64,000 nt of DNA from Pycnococcus provasolii (Eukaryota > Chlorophyta > Pseudoscourfieldiophyceae > Pseudoscourfieldiales > Pycnococcaceae): positions 496,001 through 560,000 of the forward strand of contig OW568867.1 in the NCBI GenBank assembly GCA_938743325.2. Reading direction: 5' to 3'. Position numbers and translations under genes: made by a program. Every line of letters begins with the position of its first letter. The stretch's first letter is position 1. The notes under the pieces were generated by a model. That model searched no databases and was not told the DNA's origin. It saw only the letters and a list, made by a program, of their open reading frames with translations. This document shows positions 48,456-57,648 of the stretch, piece by piece.

Positions 48456-49505
48456 TTAGTCGCATTCAGGCTCCAGAAGACCATATTTTTCGAGAGAGAG
48501 CGACGAGATCGCCGCGTCCATCTCCATCGCCCACGACGTCAGCTTGGGCTCAGCAAGGCGTTGACCAAAGCTGCCACGTCCGTACGGCGCCGAGCCGCTC
48601 GTAAGCGACATGCCGTCGCGTGGCTTTCCTACGAGCACACCGCTGACCCACGGAACCCACGGGCCACCGCGGTCGTACGCGAGTGGCGCCTCGCCGGTGC
48701 TGTGCAGAAGGTCGAGCAGCGACCACGGCTGCATCTTCAAGAAGCACTCGCCACGGGAGTACACCTCGCCGTCGCAGCCGCGGTAGCATCCTCCATCCTT
48801 GTCCGCGTCTGTGGGGCAGAAGGAGAAGGTGTTGCACAGCGGTTCAAACCAGCACATCTGGCAGCATGCCGCGGCACTCGGCGCCTTGAGCTGGTGATAA
48901 TAAGCTGTCGGCGTCAGCGACGGATCCGCGTCAGGCGGAGGCGGCACGAGCGCTCCCTTGAAGTTGCTGTTGAGTTCGATACCACATTCCTTCGGGAGTG
49001 CGTTGAGAACATCTTTGTTCAGGCACACGACAGAGGTGCACAGCGCAGGTTCTTCCTCTTTCTCGGGTTCCGGTGCCGGTGCGGGTGCAGAAGGAGTCGG
49101 GGTGACGAGGTCTTCCGTCTCAGGGAGGTCGTCCAAGATGACGGGCTGCGGCGATTCCACGGTCGGCGGCGTCGTTGCTGGGGTCTCTTGCGCGTCGTCC
49201 GGCTGTGGTGCAACAGCCGGTGTTCCTGCTCCAGCTCCTGCTCCGATGGAGCACAGGAACGAACGCACGAAACTGCGCTGCGTCCCTTCGCCGCACCAGT
49301 CGGATTGGTGCGACACAGTATGCGGAATACTCGTCGTGGTCGTGGTCGTGGTCGTGGTCGTGTTGGTTCCACGAGTGCGATCGAAGAGGTTGCGCAGTAT
49401 GAAAGCGTGCGCTACACCTTGGTGCGGGGTGGAGTACATGGCGGTGAGCACGCACCAAAAGCACGCAAGAGTGACACGACGAGCCGACATCACTGACACT
49501 GACAT
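48456..49505 (-). CDS. Secreted protein with PAN/Apple-like cysteine-rich domain
   Basis: 349 residues from the ATG at 49505. The N-terminus MSVSVMSARRVTLACFWCVL is a likely signal peptide. A Thr run, a Pro/Ala/Glu-rich linker (~95-150) and a cysteine-rich region follow. In the latter, LKAPSAAACCQMCWFEPLCN then FSFCP, GGCYRGCDG and GECFLKM resemble a PAN/Apple or ShKT-like fold, where pairs of cysteines form disulphides. Such domains bind proteins or carbohydrates in the wall or extracellular matrix. No transmembrane anchor after the signal. The C-terminal ~80 residues are conserved-looking but unmatched. Confidence 0.65.
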   Translation of the reverse strand: MSVSVMSARRVTLACFWCVLTAMYSTPHQGVAHAFILRNLFDRTRGTNTTTTTTTTTTSIPHTVSHQSDWCGEGTQRSFVRSFLCSIGAGAGAGTPAVAPQPDDAQETPATTPPTVESPQPVILDDLPETEDLVTPTPSAPAPAPEPEKEEEPALCTSVVCLNKDVLNALPKECGIELNSNFKGALVPPPPDADPSLTPTAYYHQLKAPSAAACCQMCWFEPLCNTFSFCPTDADKDGGCYRGCDGEVYSRGECFLKMQPWSLLDLLHSTGEAPLAYDRGGPWVPWVSGVLVGKPRDGMSLTSGSAPYGRGSFGQRLAEPKLTSWAMEMDAAISSLSLEKYGLLEPECD

Positions 49506-50069
49506 AGTACTACTGACGCACGCAGTTTATCTTTTTTCAAATGAGTCTGCAGAAAGTGAAGAATGACGACGAAAGCAGAGCAGAGCAGAGTAGAGCAGAG
49601 GGGAAGGCTCCAAAGCAGGCATAAGACGAAGCAGGCGCGAGCGAAGCAGGCTCGAGCGAAGCAGAGAACTCAAATCAGGGTGTAGGTAGTTTTGGCGCGA
49701 AAACAAACAATACGCACACCACGTAAGAAACACACGTCAGATTTGGCGCACATGTATTGGGACATGGGGATGGGTGTCGTTCGGGACTTCGGGAGAAGAA
49801 ATCAAACGGGGGAGGAAATCAAACGGGAGAAAAGTCACGTCTTGACGTCTTCAACATTCTTCACGTCTTCACGTCTTCACTCTACACATCAGGGGGAACT
49901 TCGCAGAGGACAGTTCTGTAGGCCAGGGTCGGGGCATTTGGTCGGGTTCCCACTTAGGGTGCCCAGAGTGGGGGTTAGGGTTAGGGTTAGGGCTAGGTGT
50001 TAGGGTTAGTCTTGGCGTCTTGGCGTCTTCACGTCTTCACGTCTTCACGTCAGTAAATTTTGTCCCGAA
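49506..50069. other. Intergenic with short tandem repeats
   Basis: Holds imperfect AGCAGAG and GCAGGCTCGAGCGAA repeats (49575-49665), a TTAGGG array (49973-50009) and CTTCACGT repeats running up to the left end of the mobile element. No gene seen. Confidence 0.5.
49973..50009. repeat. TTAGGG telomere-type array
   Basis: Three clean units then degenerate ones (GGGCTAGGTGTTAGGGTTAG). This is the array farthest from a host start codon: 467 bp upstream of the secreted-protein ATG and ~60 bp before the left end of the recombinase element. Confidence 0.85.
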
Positions 50070-50299
50070 GGGTATTCCCCGAACCAGGCGGGCGCGCAGG
50101 CGGCGGGAGGTCATTCCTTGCTCCCCTCCGTAGTCGCGTCTGTGTCGTCGCCCTAGGCGATCAGCATCAGCGTGACGACGTTCGTTTTTCTTCCAAGCTT
50201 GCTTGGTGGTGCGTATCGCGACCATCTCGTGTTTCTTGGGGAGTATAGGAATCCGTCGTGCTTTGCACCCCGTTGTAGGCAATTCTGCCTATTGCCTCG

Positions 50300-52261
50300 A
50301 TGGCGTCGTTCTACGCGTCAGAATTGGAGGCACGGTCGACTCAGTCTCGTCGTGCCTCCCTGTCGTCACGCACGGGCGTTCCCCCGTCGCGCCAACTCGC
50401 TGTGCCTGTGGCTCAGCTGTGGAAAGATGCCGTGCGCTCTGTGATTGCTGCTGCAGTGGCGGAAACGCTGCCGCATTCCCCCGATCCGCTTCCTGCCGGT
50501 AAGCGTCGCGCCCGTTCTACGCTGCTCGATGACTTCGCAGATCGTCAGTCTGCGGCAGGAGCTCTCGCATTACAGCTCGATCTCGCATGTGTTGCGCGTG
50601 TTCTGGCGTCCACGCCAGAGCGTGTCGCCTCTGCTCCCAAGCGTTCCGCTCATCTTTCCATTGCTCACTTCGTTTCGTGGTCCGCTGGCTACATTCGTAC
50701 TGCTACAAACATTCTGAGGAGACTCAGATCTTTTACGGCTAATGCGAAAACTGTGGATGGTCTTCAGTTGGCATCGTTCCTTGATCATGTTGACAGGGAT
50801 GCCCGAAGAAAGATGACGGCGAAATCAATGTCGTCTTCAGCGGCTGGCGCCCCAGCCGAAGTTGATGGCTTCGTACGGACTGATGCGGGCGGCAGCACGG
50901 CTGCCGTCAGCGCCCTCAACAGCCTGAAGTGGTTATCAGTTAACGCGGGAATCATGCTTCCGATACATGCTCCCGCTCTTGGCCGTTTCAAGGGCAAGAA
51001 GGCTGATGCGTCTGCGGCATCACCCTCAGTATGCCTCTCCCTTCGAGCTGTCACGTCACTCGACATTAATTCGAAGAAGGAAGGCAATAACAAATTCGTT
51101 CAGGGACACTGCGCCGCATGGGCATTCTTACACTACTCCGTGTCTCGCTTGGCGCAGGCTCAAAGGGCGACGTTCGTCCTCGACAGAGAACACGCAAGAA
51201 CGATGGTGACAGCGCGGGAGAAAACTCCCATTGTCAGAGCAGCCCGCCCGAGGGCGTTCTGGGCACCGTCGCGTGGCATCGATGGTGCAGGATACCTGAG
51301 CAGCATTGATGCAATGCTGTCAGATTTGCACGAGCCTTCATTCGTGTTGCGTGACACGGACTCGCCGGACGGAGATCCTAGGAAAGCGACGAAGTGGACT
51401 GATGAGGCGTGCATGGGTCCTCGAGCCACGAAATCGTTACGCGCTTGCCTTGAGCTCGCTGTCGAGATGACTCCATCGGAGGCGAAGTGGTATTCGCCAT
51501 CCACTGCTCGTCACTTCCTTCCTCTTGTCGCCCGCATGCGCGGAGAATCTGCAGAGAGGAGGAACGAGTTGGGACGATCAGATTGGAGTGCAGTGGTCAG
51601 GTGCCTCAATTTCATGATCATCATCCTTGAGACGGCAGGTGCGCGTCAAGTGGAGATCTTCCCTGCGGCGGTACGACGCTTTGCGCGGATCTACACAGAC
51701 GCCTCGTTCAAGGGTCTCGGAGTCGTCATCCTGATTGGGGATCGCGCCTTCTGGACGTCGGTTCTAGTTGACGCCGCCCTGATGGATCGATGGTCTCTAA
51801 CGGACATCGGAGGCCTCGAAGGACTCGCTGCTGTCTGTGGGCTCTGCTTCCTTGCGTCGGTCGCGCCTGACGTCCGCGACTTCGTCATATATGTTGACAA
51901 CATGGAGGTGGCGTCGAACCTTGTTTCGGGATACTCCGACAGGGAGTGTCTAGTGTGCTTGATGCTGGAGTTTTACCTGTTGGTTGCTGCGCGCCCTGGG
52001 CGCGTCTGGATTGAATGGGTGCCCACGGCTGCCAACATCTCGGACATCCCTTCCAGACACCCAGGTATCACATCACTCGTCGACTATGTGCAATCGCCTA
52101 CGCTTAAGGCGATCTTTGCTGCAGACAACTTTGCTGATTTTGTTTTTCCCACCCACTCCTCCCTGTGGACGGCTCTACCTCCCATGCTCCCAGTTCCTGC
52201 GAGTATGGGGGGGACCAGCCTTCACGATGGCGATGAAGGCGAACAGCCTGAGCCGTCGTGA
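50300..52261 (+). CDS. Tyrosine-recombinase-like and RNase H fusion protein of the mobile element
   Basis: 653 codons from the ATG at 50300. The N-terminal half (~105-470) has the layout of tyrosine recombinases: a helical core-binding-like part (SIAHFVSWSAGYIRTATNIL), then a part with FVQGHCAAWAFLHYSVSRLA and a box II-like segment RHFLPLVARMRGESAERR. The C-terminal part (~455-585) is a clear RNase H fold: IYTDASFKGLGVVI, GGLEGLAAVCGL, VIYVDNMEVASNL and WVPTAANISDIPSR carry the acidic positions of that family. The order recombinase then RNase H, without reverse transcriptase, is unusual. It is an element gene, not a host gene. Whether it is active cannot be judged. Confidence 0.65.
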   Translation: MASFYASELEARSTQSRRASLSSRTGVPPSRQLAVPVAQLWKDAVRSVIAAAVAETLPHSPDPLPAGKRRARSTLLDDFADRQSAAGALALQLDLACVARVLASTPERVASAPKRSAHLSIAHFVSWSAGYIRTATNILRRLRSFTANAKTVDGLQLASFLDHVDRDARRKMTAKSMSSSAAGAPAEVDGFVRTDAGGSTAAVSALNSLKWLSVNAGIMLPIHAPALGRFKGKKADASAASPSVCLSLRAVTSLDINSKKEGNNKFVQGHCAAWAFLHYSVSRLAQAQRATFVLDREHARTMVTAREKTPIVRAARPRAFWAPSRGIDGAGYLSSIDAMLSDLHEPSFVLRDTDSPDGDPRKATKWTDEACMGPRATKSLRACLELAVEMTPSEAKWYSPSTARHFLPLVARMRGESAERRNELGRSDWSAVVRCLNFMIIILETAGARQVEIFPAAVRRFARIYTDASFKGLGVVILIGDRAFWTSVLVDAALMDRWSLTDIGGLEGLAAVCGLCFLASVAPDVRDFVIYVDNMEVASNLVSGYSDRECLVCLMLEFYLLVAARPGRVWIEWVPTAANISDIPSRHPGITSLVDYVQSPTLKAIFAADNFADFVFPTHSSLWTALPPMLPVPASMGGTSLHDGDEGEQPEPS

Positions 52262-52320
52262 CCACCTACCGGTCCTCGCTGAAGAGATCGGCCCGGCACT
52301 GGTTCATGAAATGTAAGGAA

Positions 52321-52340
52321 GTGTAACTATGTAGTTACAC
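52321..52340. terminator. Hairpin after the recombinase gene
   Basis: GTGTAACTA and TAGTTACAC form a perfect 9-bp stem with a TG loop, 60 bp after the stop codon and inside the element. It could mark a transcript end or a recombination site; its role is inferred. Confidence 0.5.
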
Positions 52341-52566
52341 GAAAAGTTAAAACACCGAGGGGCGTGGCCGCGGGCGCGCAGCGCCCGCCTGGGGGGAATA
52401 CCCTACCCGGGTAGCTAGGTCGGGGTTTGATAGCCCGCATTGCATTTTCAAAAAAAACATTGGAGGTTTTACAGGCTCCTCTGCGGTCGGAGTGAGTCCC
52501 TTCTCTCTCCAGGCTCCTCAAGACGCGTTTCTCCCATAATTATTCTTGCGTCCCTCGCCCGCAATC

Positions 52567-53940
52567 ATGTCGCCCGCAGCAGCAGCAGCGGCGGCGGCAA
52601 CACCCTTAACGTCGTCCTCGCGTCCCTTAAAAGACACGAAAGCACGTCTTCAGGTGAATAACCCACCTGTTTCTTCGCGTCATCCGCCGTCGCCGTTTCA
52701 GTCACCGCCGCGAAGACGACACAGCAACAGTGGCAGTCTTCACGAGCAAGGAGTCAACGCGCAGCAGCAGCAGCAGCAGCAAAAACAAAAACAAAAAAAT
52801 ACAAAGCTTGCTACCCAAATTCAAAATAATAACAAAGTTCGCCAAAGTAAAGAAAATGCCAGTCAAGCGCCGTCAAGAGGAGGAGGCATTCCAGTCACCG
52901 CACTGCTCGCAGCCACGCTCGCGCGACTCTCGCTCACTTCGACGATAAGGCGCACCATACCCAAGGCGGCACGCACGCTCGCAAGGAGGTGGCGTCGCAT
53001 ACCACTCTTCGCACGACTGCGACTTCCCAGCCCGCCGCCGCTCGTGCCGCCTCCGCCGCCGGCTATCGTCTGGTTTCGTGCACACGACCTGCGCATACAC
53101 GACCACGCCGCGCTCAGGACGGCCTGCGCGTCGCACGCGAGCGCGGGTGTCATCTGCGTCTTCGTGTTCGAGCCGGAGCAGCAGGAGCAGCAGCAATGCA
53201 ACCTGCCACGCCAGTTTCTCAGCGAGGCTGTCTCCGACGTGCGTGCCGCATTGAGGCGGCGAGGTGCGGAGCTTTACGTGAGACACGGCGACGCGCCGTC
53301 CGTCGTTGCCGCGCTTGCGTCAGACGTTGGTGCAAGCCACGTTTACTACCATCGGGGCGCAGGCGAGAAGACCGCCGGCGAGGAGGCGCGCCTCGACACG
53401 GCGCTGCGAGCAGGTTCGTCAGCGACCACCGCCGTGCCTCTGTGGCACGGTACGCTGCACCATCTCGACGACCTTCCCTTCCCGCTCAAAAACGTTCCAG
53501 GCAGCTACGAGGCTTACGCCGCCGCCGTTTCGTGCGCACCTATCCGAGCGCCGGAGGATGCCCCCGCAAATGTTCCAACAGCACCGGCGAGCACTCTTCT
53601 GCCCTCCGGGAGCTTGCCCGACTGCCGTGCACGTGCCTCGTCGTCAGCGCCAATCGTCGGCGGTGAAGTGGAAGGTCTGCGTCGCCTCGAATCGTACGTT
53701 CGCGATGCTCTTGCAAGCCCGCGAGGTGCCGCCGCCGCTTCGTTCGCGTCACGCATTGCACCTTGGTTGGCAGCAGGGTGCCTAAGTCCAAGAGCCACGC
53801 TCGCAGCCGCGGTGGCTCAGGCTGGTGCACGAGAGAACCTCGCTATATCGCGCGTCACGTTTGAACTTCTCTGGAGGGATTTCTTCTACATGGTGACCAC
53901 GAGTTCCGGAGCCTTCACAGCGCCAACGAAAGCGCCCTGA
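52567..53940 (+). CDS. PHR2: PHR2-type photolyase/cryptochrome-related protein
   Basis: 457 residues from the ATG at 52567. The first ~160 residues are Ala/Ser/Gln-rich and may include a plastid transit peptide. The photolyase N-terminal alpha/beta domain starts near 166 (AIVWFRAHDLRIHDHAALRTA) and runs through AELYVRHGDAPSVVAALA, HVYYHRGAGEKTAGEEAR and LWHGTLHHLDDLPF. A short C-terminal part (IVGGEVEGLRRLESYV, SRIAPWLAAGCLSPRATL, FELLWRDFFYMVT) ends soon after the LLWRDFF motif. Plant PHR2 ends at nearly the same place, so the short length is a family trait, not a truncation. It lacks most of the FAD-binding domain of true photolyases. Light sensing or repair in the plastid is only inferred. 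Confidence 0.85.
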   Translation: MSPAAAAAAAATPLTSSSRPLKDTKARLQVNNPPVSSRHPPSPFQSPPRRRHSNSGSLHEQGVNAQQQQQQQKQKQKNTKLATQIQNNNKVRQSKENASQAPSRGGGIPVTALLAATLARLSLTSTIRRTIPKAARTLARRWRRIPLFARLRLPSPPPLVPPPPPAIVWFRAHDLRIHDHAALRTACASHASAGVICVFVFEPEQQEQQQCNLPRQFLSEAVSDVRAALRRRGAELYVRHGDAPSVVAALASDVGASHVYYHRGAGEKTAGEEARLDTALRAGSSATTAVPLWHGTLHHLDDLPFPLKNVPGSYEAYAAAVSCAPIRAPEDAPANVPTAPASTLLPSGSLPDCRARASSSAPIVGGEVEGLRRLESYVRDALASPRGAAAASFASRIAPWLAAGCLSPRATLAAAVAQAGARENLAISRVTFELLWRDFFYMVTTSSGAFTAPTKAP

Positions 53941-54193
53941 TAAGAGTAATACAACCTTCGAAATCATTTGCGCCACGAACAAAAACTGGCACCGGTGAAT
54001 GGGCTGAATGGTGAAAGTGAATGGTGTGAATGAACTACCGTTGGACAAACTAAAGTGCAACTTCATTACTGAATGAGGGATCTCAGTTGGTAACCTGCAA
54101 AAGTAAGAACAACCACCGCTCAAGCCTGAGTGTTCATCAACTGCAGATCGTTGCGCTTACCGTTTGTTTTGGTGGTCAGACGACCACGAACTT

Positions 54194-54595
54194 TTACGAC
54201 GGCGCGTATGAGCCTGTTCCGACGGTCACTTCGCCAGTCAAAGATCCCACGAGAAGAAGAAGGACGGGTAGAATTATGAACAAGGCGCCAATGACCAAGA
54301 ATGGCTTTTTGTCGTCCGTGGGTGGCGGCGGTGCCTCCGCCAGTTTTGACCCGCGGCGTCGTCCTGTTCGGTTTCGGTTCGGGTCTGCGTTTGCGAGCAC
54401 CTTGACAACTCGCAAAGGCCGACCTGTTTTCCGGGATCCATCCGTGCATCCAGCGTGCAACGACGACGACGACGATGATAGCGCCCGTGACACCGCTCCC
54501 ATCCGGCGTGCAGGACAAGCAGGGAGATGAATGCGTGGTGAACGCACCGCAGCAGTACACCCTGAGAATTGGAAGCGAGACGTGATCACCATCAT
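54194..54595 (-). CDS. Small plastid-targeted single-pass membrane protein
   Basis: 133 residues; ATG at 54595, with a second ATG directly after. The N-terminal half is Arg/Ser-rich with a plausible plastid transit peptide (VRSPRIHLPACPARRMGAVSR). The mature part is a short charged and proline segment (LAEAPPPPTDDKKP) followed by one strong hydrophobic helix (FLVIGALFIILPVLLLLVGSL) and a short tail. Family not recognised. The size and layout suit small thylakoid proteins. Its 5' side has a telomere-type array at 132 bp. Confidence 0.6.
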   Translation of the reverse strand: MMVITSRFQFSGCTAAVRSPRIHLPACPARRMGAVSRALSSSSSSLHAGCTDGSRKTGRPLRVVKVLANADPNRNRTGRRRGSKLAEAPPPPTDDKKPFLVIGALFIILPVLLLLVGSLTGEVTVGTGSYAPS

Positions 54596-55522
54596 GGAAG
54601 CGAGCTTTTGACGGGGAGAATGATATCAGAACGGGGTAAAGTGTGTGGCTGAAACGGAAACGCAACGCAACGCAAAGGGGGGGAGATACAGATGTTTAAT
54701 TTTTTTCCCTCATCTTTCTTGGGGATGGGTTAGGGTTAGGGTTAGGGGGGATAGATTAGGGTTAGGGGGAATGGGTTAGGGTTAGGGTTAGGGTTAGGAT
54801 TTCCTCCTTTTTCTTTCCGTCATACCGTACCACGGTTGACTACCTTTAAGGTACTGTACCTCGCCTTGCTCAAAAAAGACTACAGTACCTTTACAGTATT
54901 CTGGATGGTAAACTTTATCGTCAAGGGCCTAAGTTAGGAAGTACTGTATGTATATCCGAACGGCGAAGGGCGAGCCACTTAAGGTGTCTCAAATCTTACC
55001 AAAGGCCACCGTCAAAGGTACATAGTTGGCAATTCAACTTCTTCTCCACCACAGCCACATCTGGTACATAAGAACTACCACTAACCTTAGTCAACCAACT
55101 CCTCCGATGATTCTCGCGGCTGGCTGGCCGGCTAAGGTTCATTGCTAAGGTTACCCTTGAAATGCATGGTGGTAGTCTACCTGTAAGGTGGGAGATACAC
55201 TTGCACTTGACTCTTGATTGGCTCTGTGATGAGAGAGAGCCTCATCCCTCGAATGCGAATGGTCTCGAACGCAACGGGGGCCCCTCCCAGCCTCTGCTAA
55301 TAGACTATCAAGGTGGCATCTTGACGAAGCCAGACCTGTGGTTCCGGGACTCCCCCGCGGGGGGGGGAAAGGAAAAAAGATACGCTTTTTTTGGGCCCCC
55401 ACAACCCCCAGTTAGTTGCCAGTCAACATCGGCGGGCCTCTCCCCTCCCGGTCGACCCTTTGTTCTCCGAAACGTGATCGAGCTTTGTTACACCAGAAGA
55501 AAGAAAGAAAGAAAACGTCAAG
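54596..55522. other. Intergenic with telomere-type arrays
   Basis: Divergent 5' region of the small membrane protein and the LCIB-like gene. Contains the arrays at 54727-54798 and several GTACTGTA-like palindromes. A GAAAGAAAGAAA run directly precedes the LCIB-like ATG. No gene seen. Confidence 0.5.
54727..54798. repeat. Clustered TTAGGG telomere-type arrays
   Basis: Three blocks of GGGTTA units separated by GGGGATAGA and GGGGAATG. About nine units in all, beginning 132 bp upstream of the start at 54595. Confidence 0.95.
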
Positions 55523-56542
55523 ATGGGCAAAGGTGCAGGATGCGGCGCGTCGACCGAGGCGGAGGAACCTCCAACCCAATGGGCCAAAAAAACATACAAT
55601 GCGCCAGCCCCGGCCGCTGTAGCTGAGAAGCCCAAGGAGGAGGCTGTCAAACCAATCAAAGAGGCGCCCGCACCGGCGCCGGCCGCAGTTGAGGTCAACG
55701 AGACACCAGCCCCGGCGCCAGCCGTTGAGGAGGCGAAGAAGGTACAGGCACCAAGCAGGGCCACCAAAATTCTCAGCTGGTTGGGTGCTACGCCAGAGCC
55801 GGGATTGCCTGTTTCCGAGGCGCTCAACACGCACTTCCCTGGTTCGCTGCCGGGCATCGCCGTACTCAAGCGCACCACCGCCGTTCTCAAGTCGAAGTAT
55901 GACATGGATGGCGATAACACCATCTACGGCCAGTCCATCTGCCCGGACGAGATCAACAACGAGAAGGGCGACCTCGCGGATATCATGAAGGAGTACTGGG
56001 GTGAGGTGTTCCCCATGGGCGGTATCGGTGGCGCCCCGTACGTGGGCAAGACGGGCTTCGGCGCCTTCTCGCACCACGTTCCCGACGACGGCCACGTCTT
56101 CATCATGTTCGGCCCGCACGTCGGCATCTCCAAGTCTGGAGAGGTTGGCAAGTACCATCGCATCGGACAGGCAACCGAGTCCGGTTCGTGTGGAGCTATC
56201 CTTGCCGGCTACGCCCAGTGCTGCTCCGGGGACTCGTTTGGGTTCGATATGGACGATATGCAGCAGTCGTATCTGCGCAGCGCGATTGCCCCGAGGTGCG
56301 AGGAGTGCAAGTCGGCGGCGAACCCGATCGCGGCCGTCACGCACGTCGCGTATGACTCTATTAAGGATAAGATGCTGAGGATCGTGAACACGAAGTTTGG
56401 CCCGGGCAAGCTCGTCATCTTGGGCGGTATCCAGATTAACATGCCCGCGCCGTACGAGGACCACTTCATGCCAAAGTTTTTCCAGGTCATGCAGGAGGGT
56501 GAGGAACCCGTAGACTTGCTGTCGGAGCTCGTTTTCGTTTAA
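55523..56542 (+). CDS. LCIB/LCIC-family (theta-type) carbonic anhydrase-like protein
   Basis: 339 residues from the ATG at 55523. The first ~85 residues are Ala/Pro/Glu-rich; the start MGKGAGC looks more like a lipid-modified or cytosolic N-terminus than a plastid transit peptide. The LCIB domain runs from ~105 to the end: FPGSLPGIAVLKRTTAVLK, SICPDEINN (Cys near 139), GKTGFGAFSHHVPDDGHVFI (His near 183), GSCGAILAGYAQ (Cys near 222). These match the Cys, His, Cys zinc-binding positions of the family. In Chlamydomonas, LCIB/LCIC recapture CO2 leaking around the pyrenoid; diatom members are active carbonic anhydrases. A role in carbon concentration is likely; the compartment is uncertain. Confidence 0.85.
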   Translation: MGKGAGCGASTEAEEPPTQWAKKTYNAPAPAAVAEKPKEEAVKPIKEAPAPAPAAVEVNETPAPAPAVEEAKKVQAPSRATKILSWLGATPEPGLPVSEALNTHFPGSLPGIAVLKRTTAVLKSKYDMDGDNTIYGQSICPDEINNEKGDLADIMKEYWGEVFPMGGIGGAPYVGKTGFGAFSHHVPDDGHVFIMFGPHVGISKSGEVGKYHRIGQATESGSCGAILAGYAQCCSGDSFGFDMDDMQQSYLRSAIAPRCEECKSAANPIAAVTHVAYDSIKDKMLRIVNTKFGPGKLVILGGIQINMPAPYEDHFMPKFFQVMQEGEEPVDLLSELVFV

Positions 56543-57648
56543 AATTTTGTGTTAATCGAGTATCAATGGTCGTTGCGTTGATGCAGGAAAACTTCAATCT
56601 AACAAGAATTTGTTTACAAACCCGCTCAAATTTAATTTTACTTTAATTTCACTTCTTGATATACAGAACAATTTGATACATATGATTCGTCGATAAAGTC
56701 AACCGCGTTATGTTGACATGCTCAAGACGTGTGACGTGATTACAGACTAACTTGTCGTCTCGCGTACTGGTCATGTCATGAATGTGATTGTGCGATCACC
56801 ACCGATCATCGGCAACTTACCATCGTTTCGTTTTCTTCGAAGTACCGGGTAGTAGTTCGAAGCTCACTTGCCAGCCAGTCCTGGTCCAGTGGTCAACACT
56901 CAACAGTCCTGGCAGTCGAACAAGTCACGGAAGGAGACAATACGCAGGGTAGTTGTGGAAGTTACGTGAGCAAACCAATCATGGAACCCACGATTATACT
57001 GTACTACGATAGAACTATGGTCATGACATCACAGACCCCCCACCATAAACATTAAACAAACACGAACCGGAGGACTTGACGAGTTGGCGGATCCGATCCA
57101 GATGAACTAAGGTTAAGCTTAATCTTACCGGGCCAAATAGGGTTAGCCTTCCTAGGGTTAACGGCACAGAGCCTCTAGCTAGCTAAAGAAGAAGTATGTA
57201 TCCGGGAATGTAAGGGCCAACCAAGCCCGAAGCGGACTGGCGGAAGTGCGGAACGACAAGACAAGCTGATGACAAGCAACACAACAGTGAACAAACAGGT
57301 CATGCATGAGGTCAACAAGCCCGAAGAGAAGAAAAGAAAAGAAGGGTCCTGACCGGCCTCGAGGCAAAACTCAGTGGCCTGGCCTAGTGGCCTGGCCTGG
57401 CCGACTTGATGTTGCTTTCTCGTTCTCGTTCTCGTTCTCGTTCGCCTTGAGCTGCAAGGCCTCCTTGCAGCCTTGGTTTCTCGCGAGCTTAACTAAAACT
57501 TACCGGAAAAGAAAAGCTTATTGGCCTCGAGCTGGCCTTAAGCTGAAGCCTTAAGGGGGAGAGATTAGATTGTCAGCCCGTCACCCGTGGAATCCGTCCG
57601 TGGAATCATAGTTTTACCGTGTTGAGCCTCACCTTGAGCATCACTATA
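56543..57648. other. Intergenic, no gene seen
   Basis: About 1.1 kb. AT-rich 3' UTR of the LCIB-like gene, isolated telomere-like units (AATAGGGTTAGCC near 57125) and a CTCGTT microsatellite (57420-57443). The last part is the 5' UTR of the next gene. Confidence 0.45.

Larger units (their letters stand above)
50070..52403 (+). mobile_element. Tyrosine-recombinase/RNase H element with inverted ends (DIRS-like)
   Basis: The left end GGGTATTCCCC followed by CCAGGCGGGCGC is matched, inverted, by the right end (GCGCCCGCCTGG then GGGGAATACCC). The arms are ~27 bp with small gaps, and the element is ~2.33 kb. It contains one gene, 50300-52261. Near its 3' end is a strong hairpin at 52321-52340. DIRS-type retroelements combine a tyrosine recombinase with RNase H and can have inverted ends, but no reverse transcriptase is visible here. 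The coding frame looks whole, so the copy appears young. Target-site duplications are not seen, as expected for recombinase-driven insertion. Confidence 0.65.
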
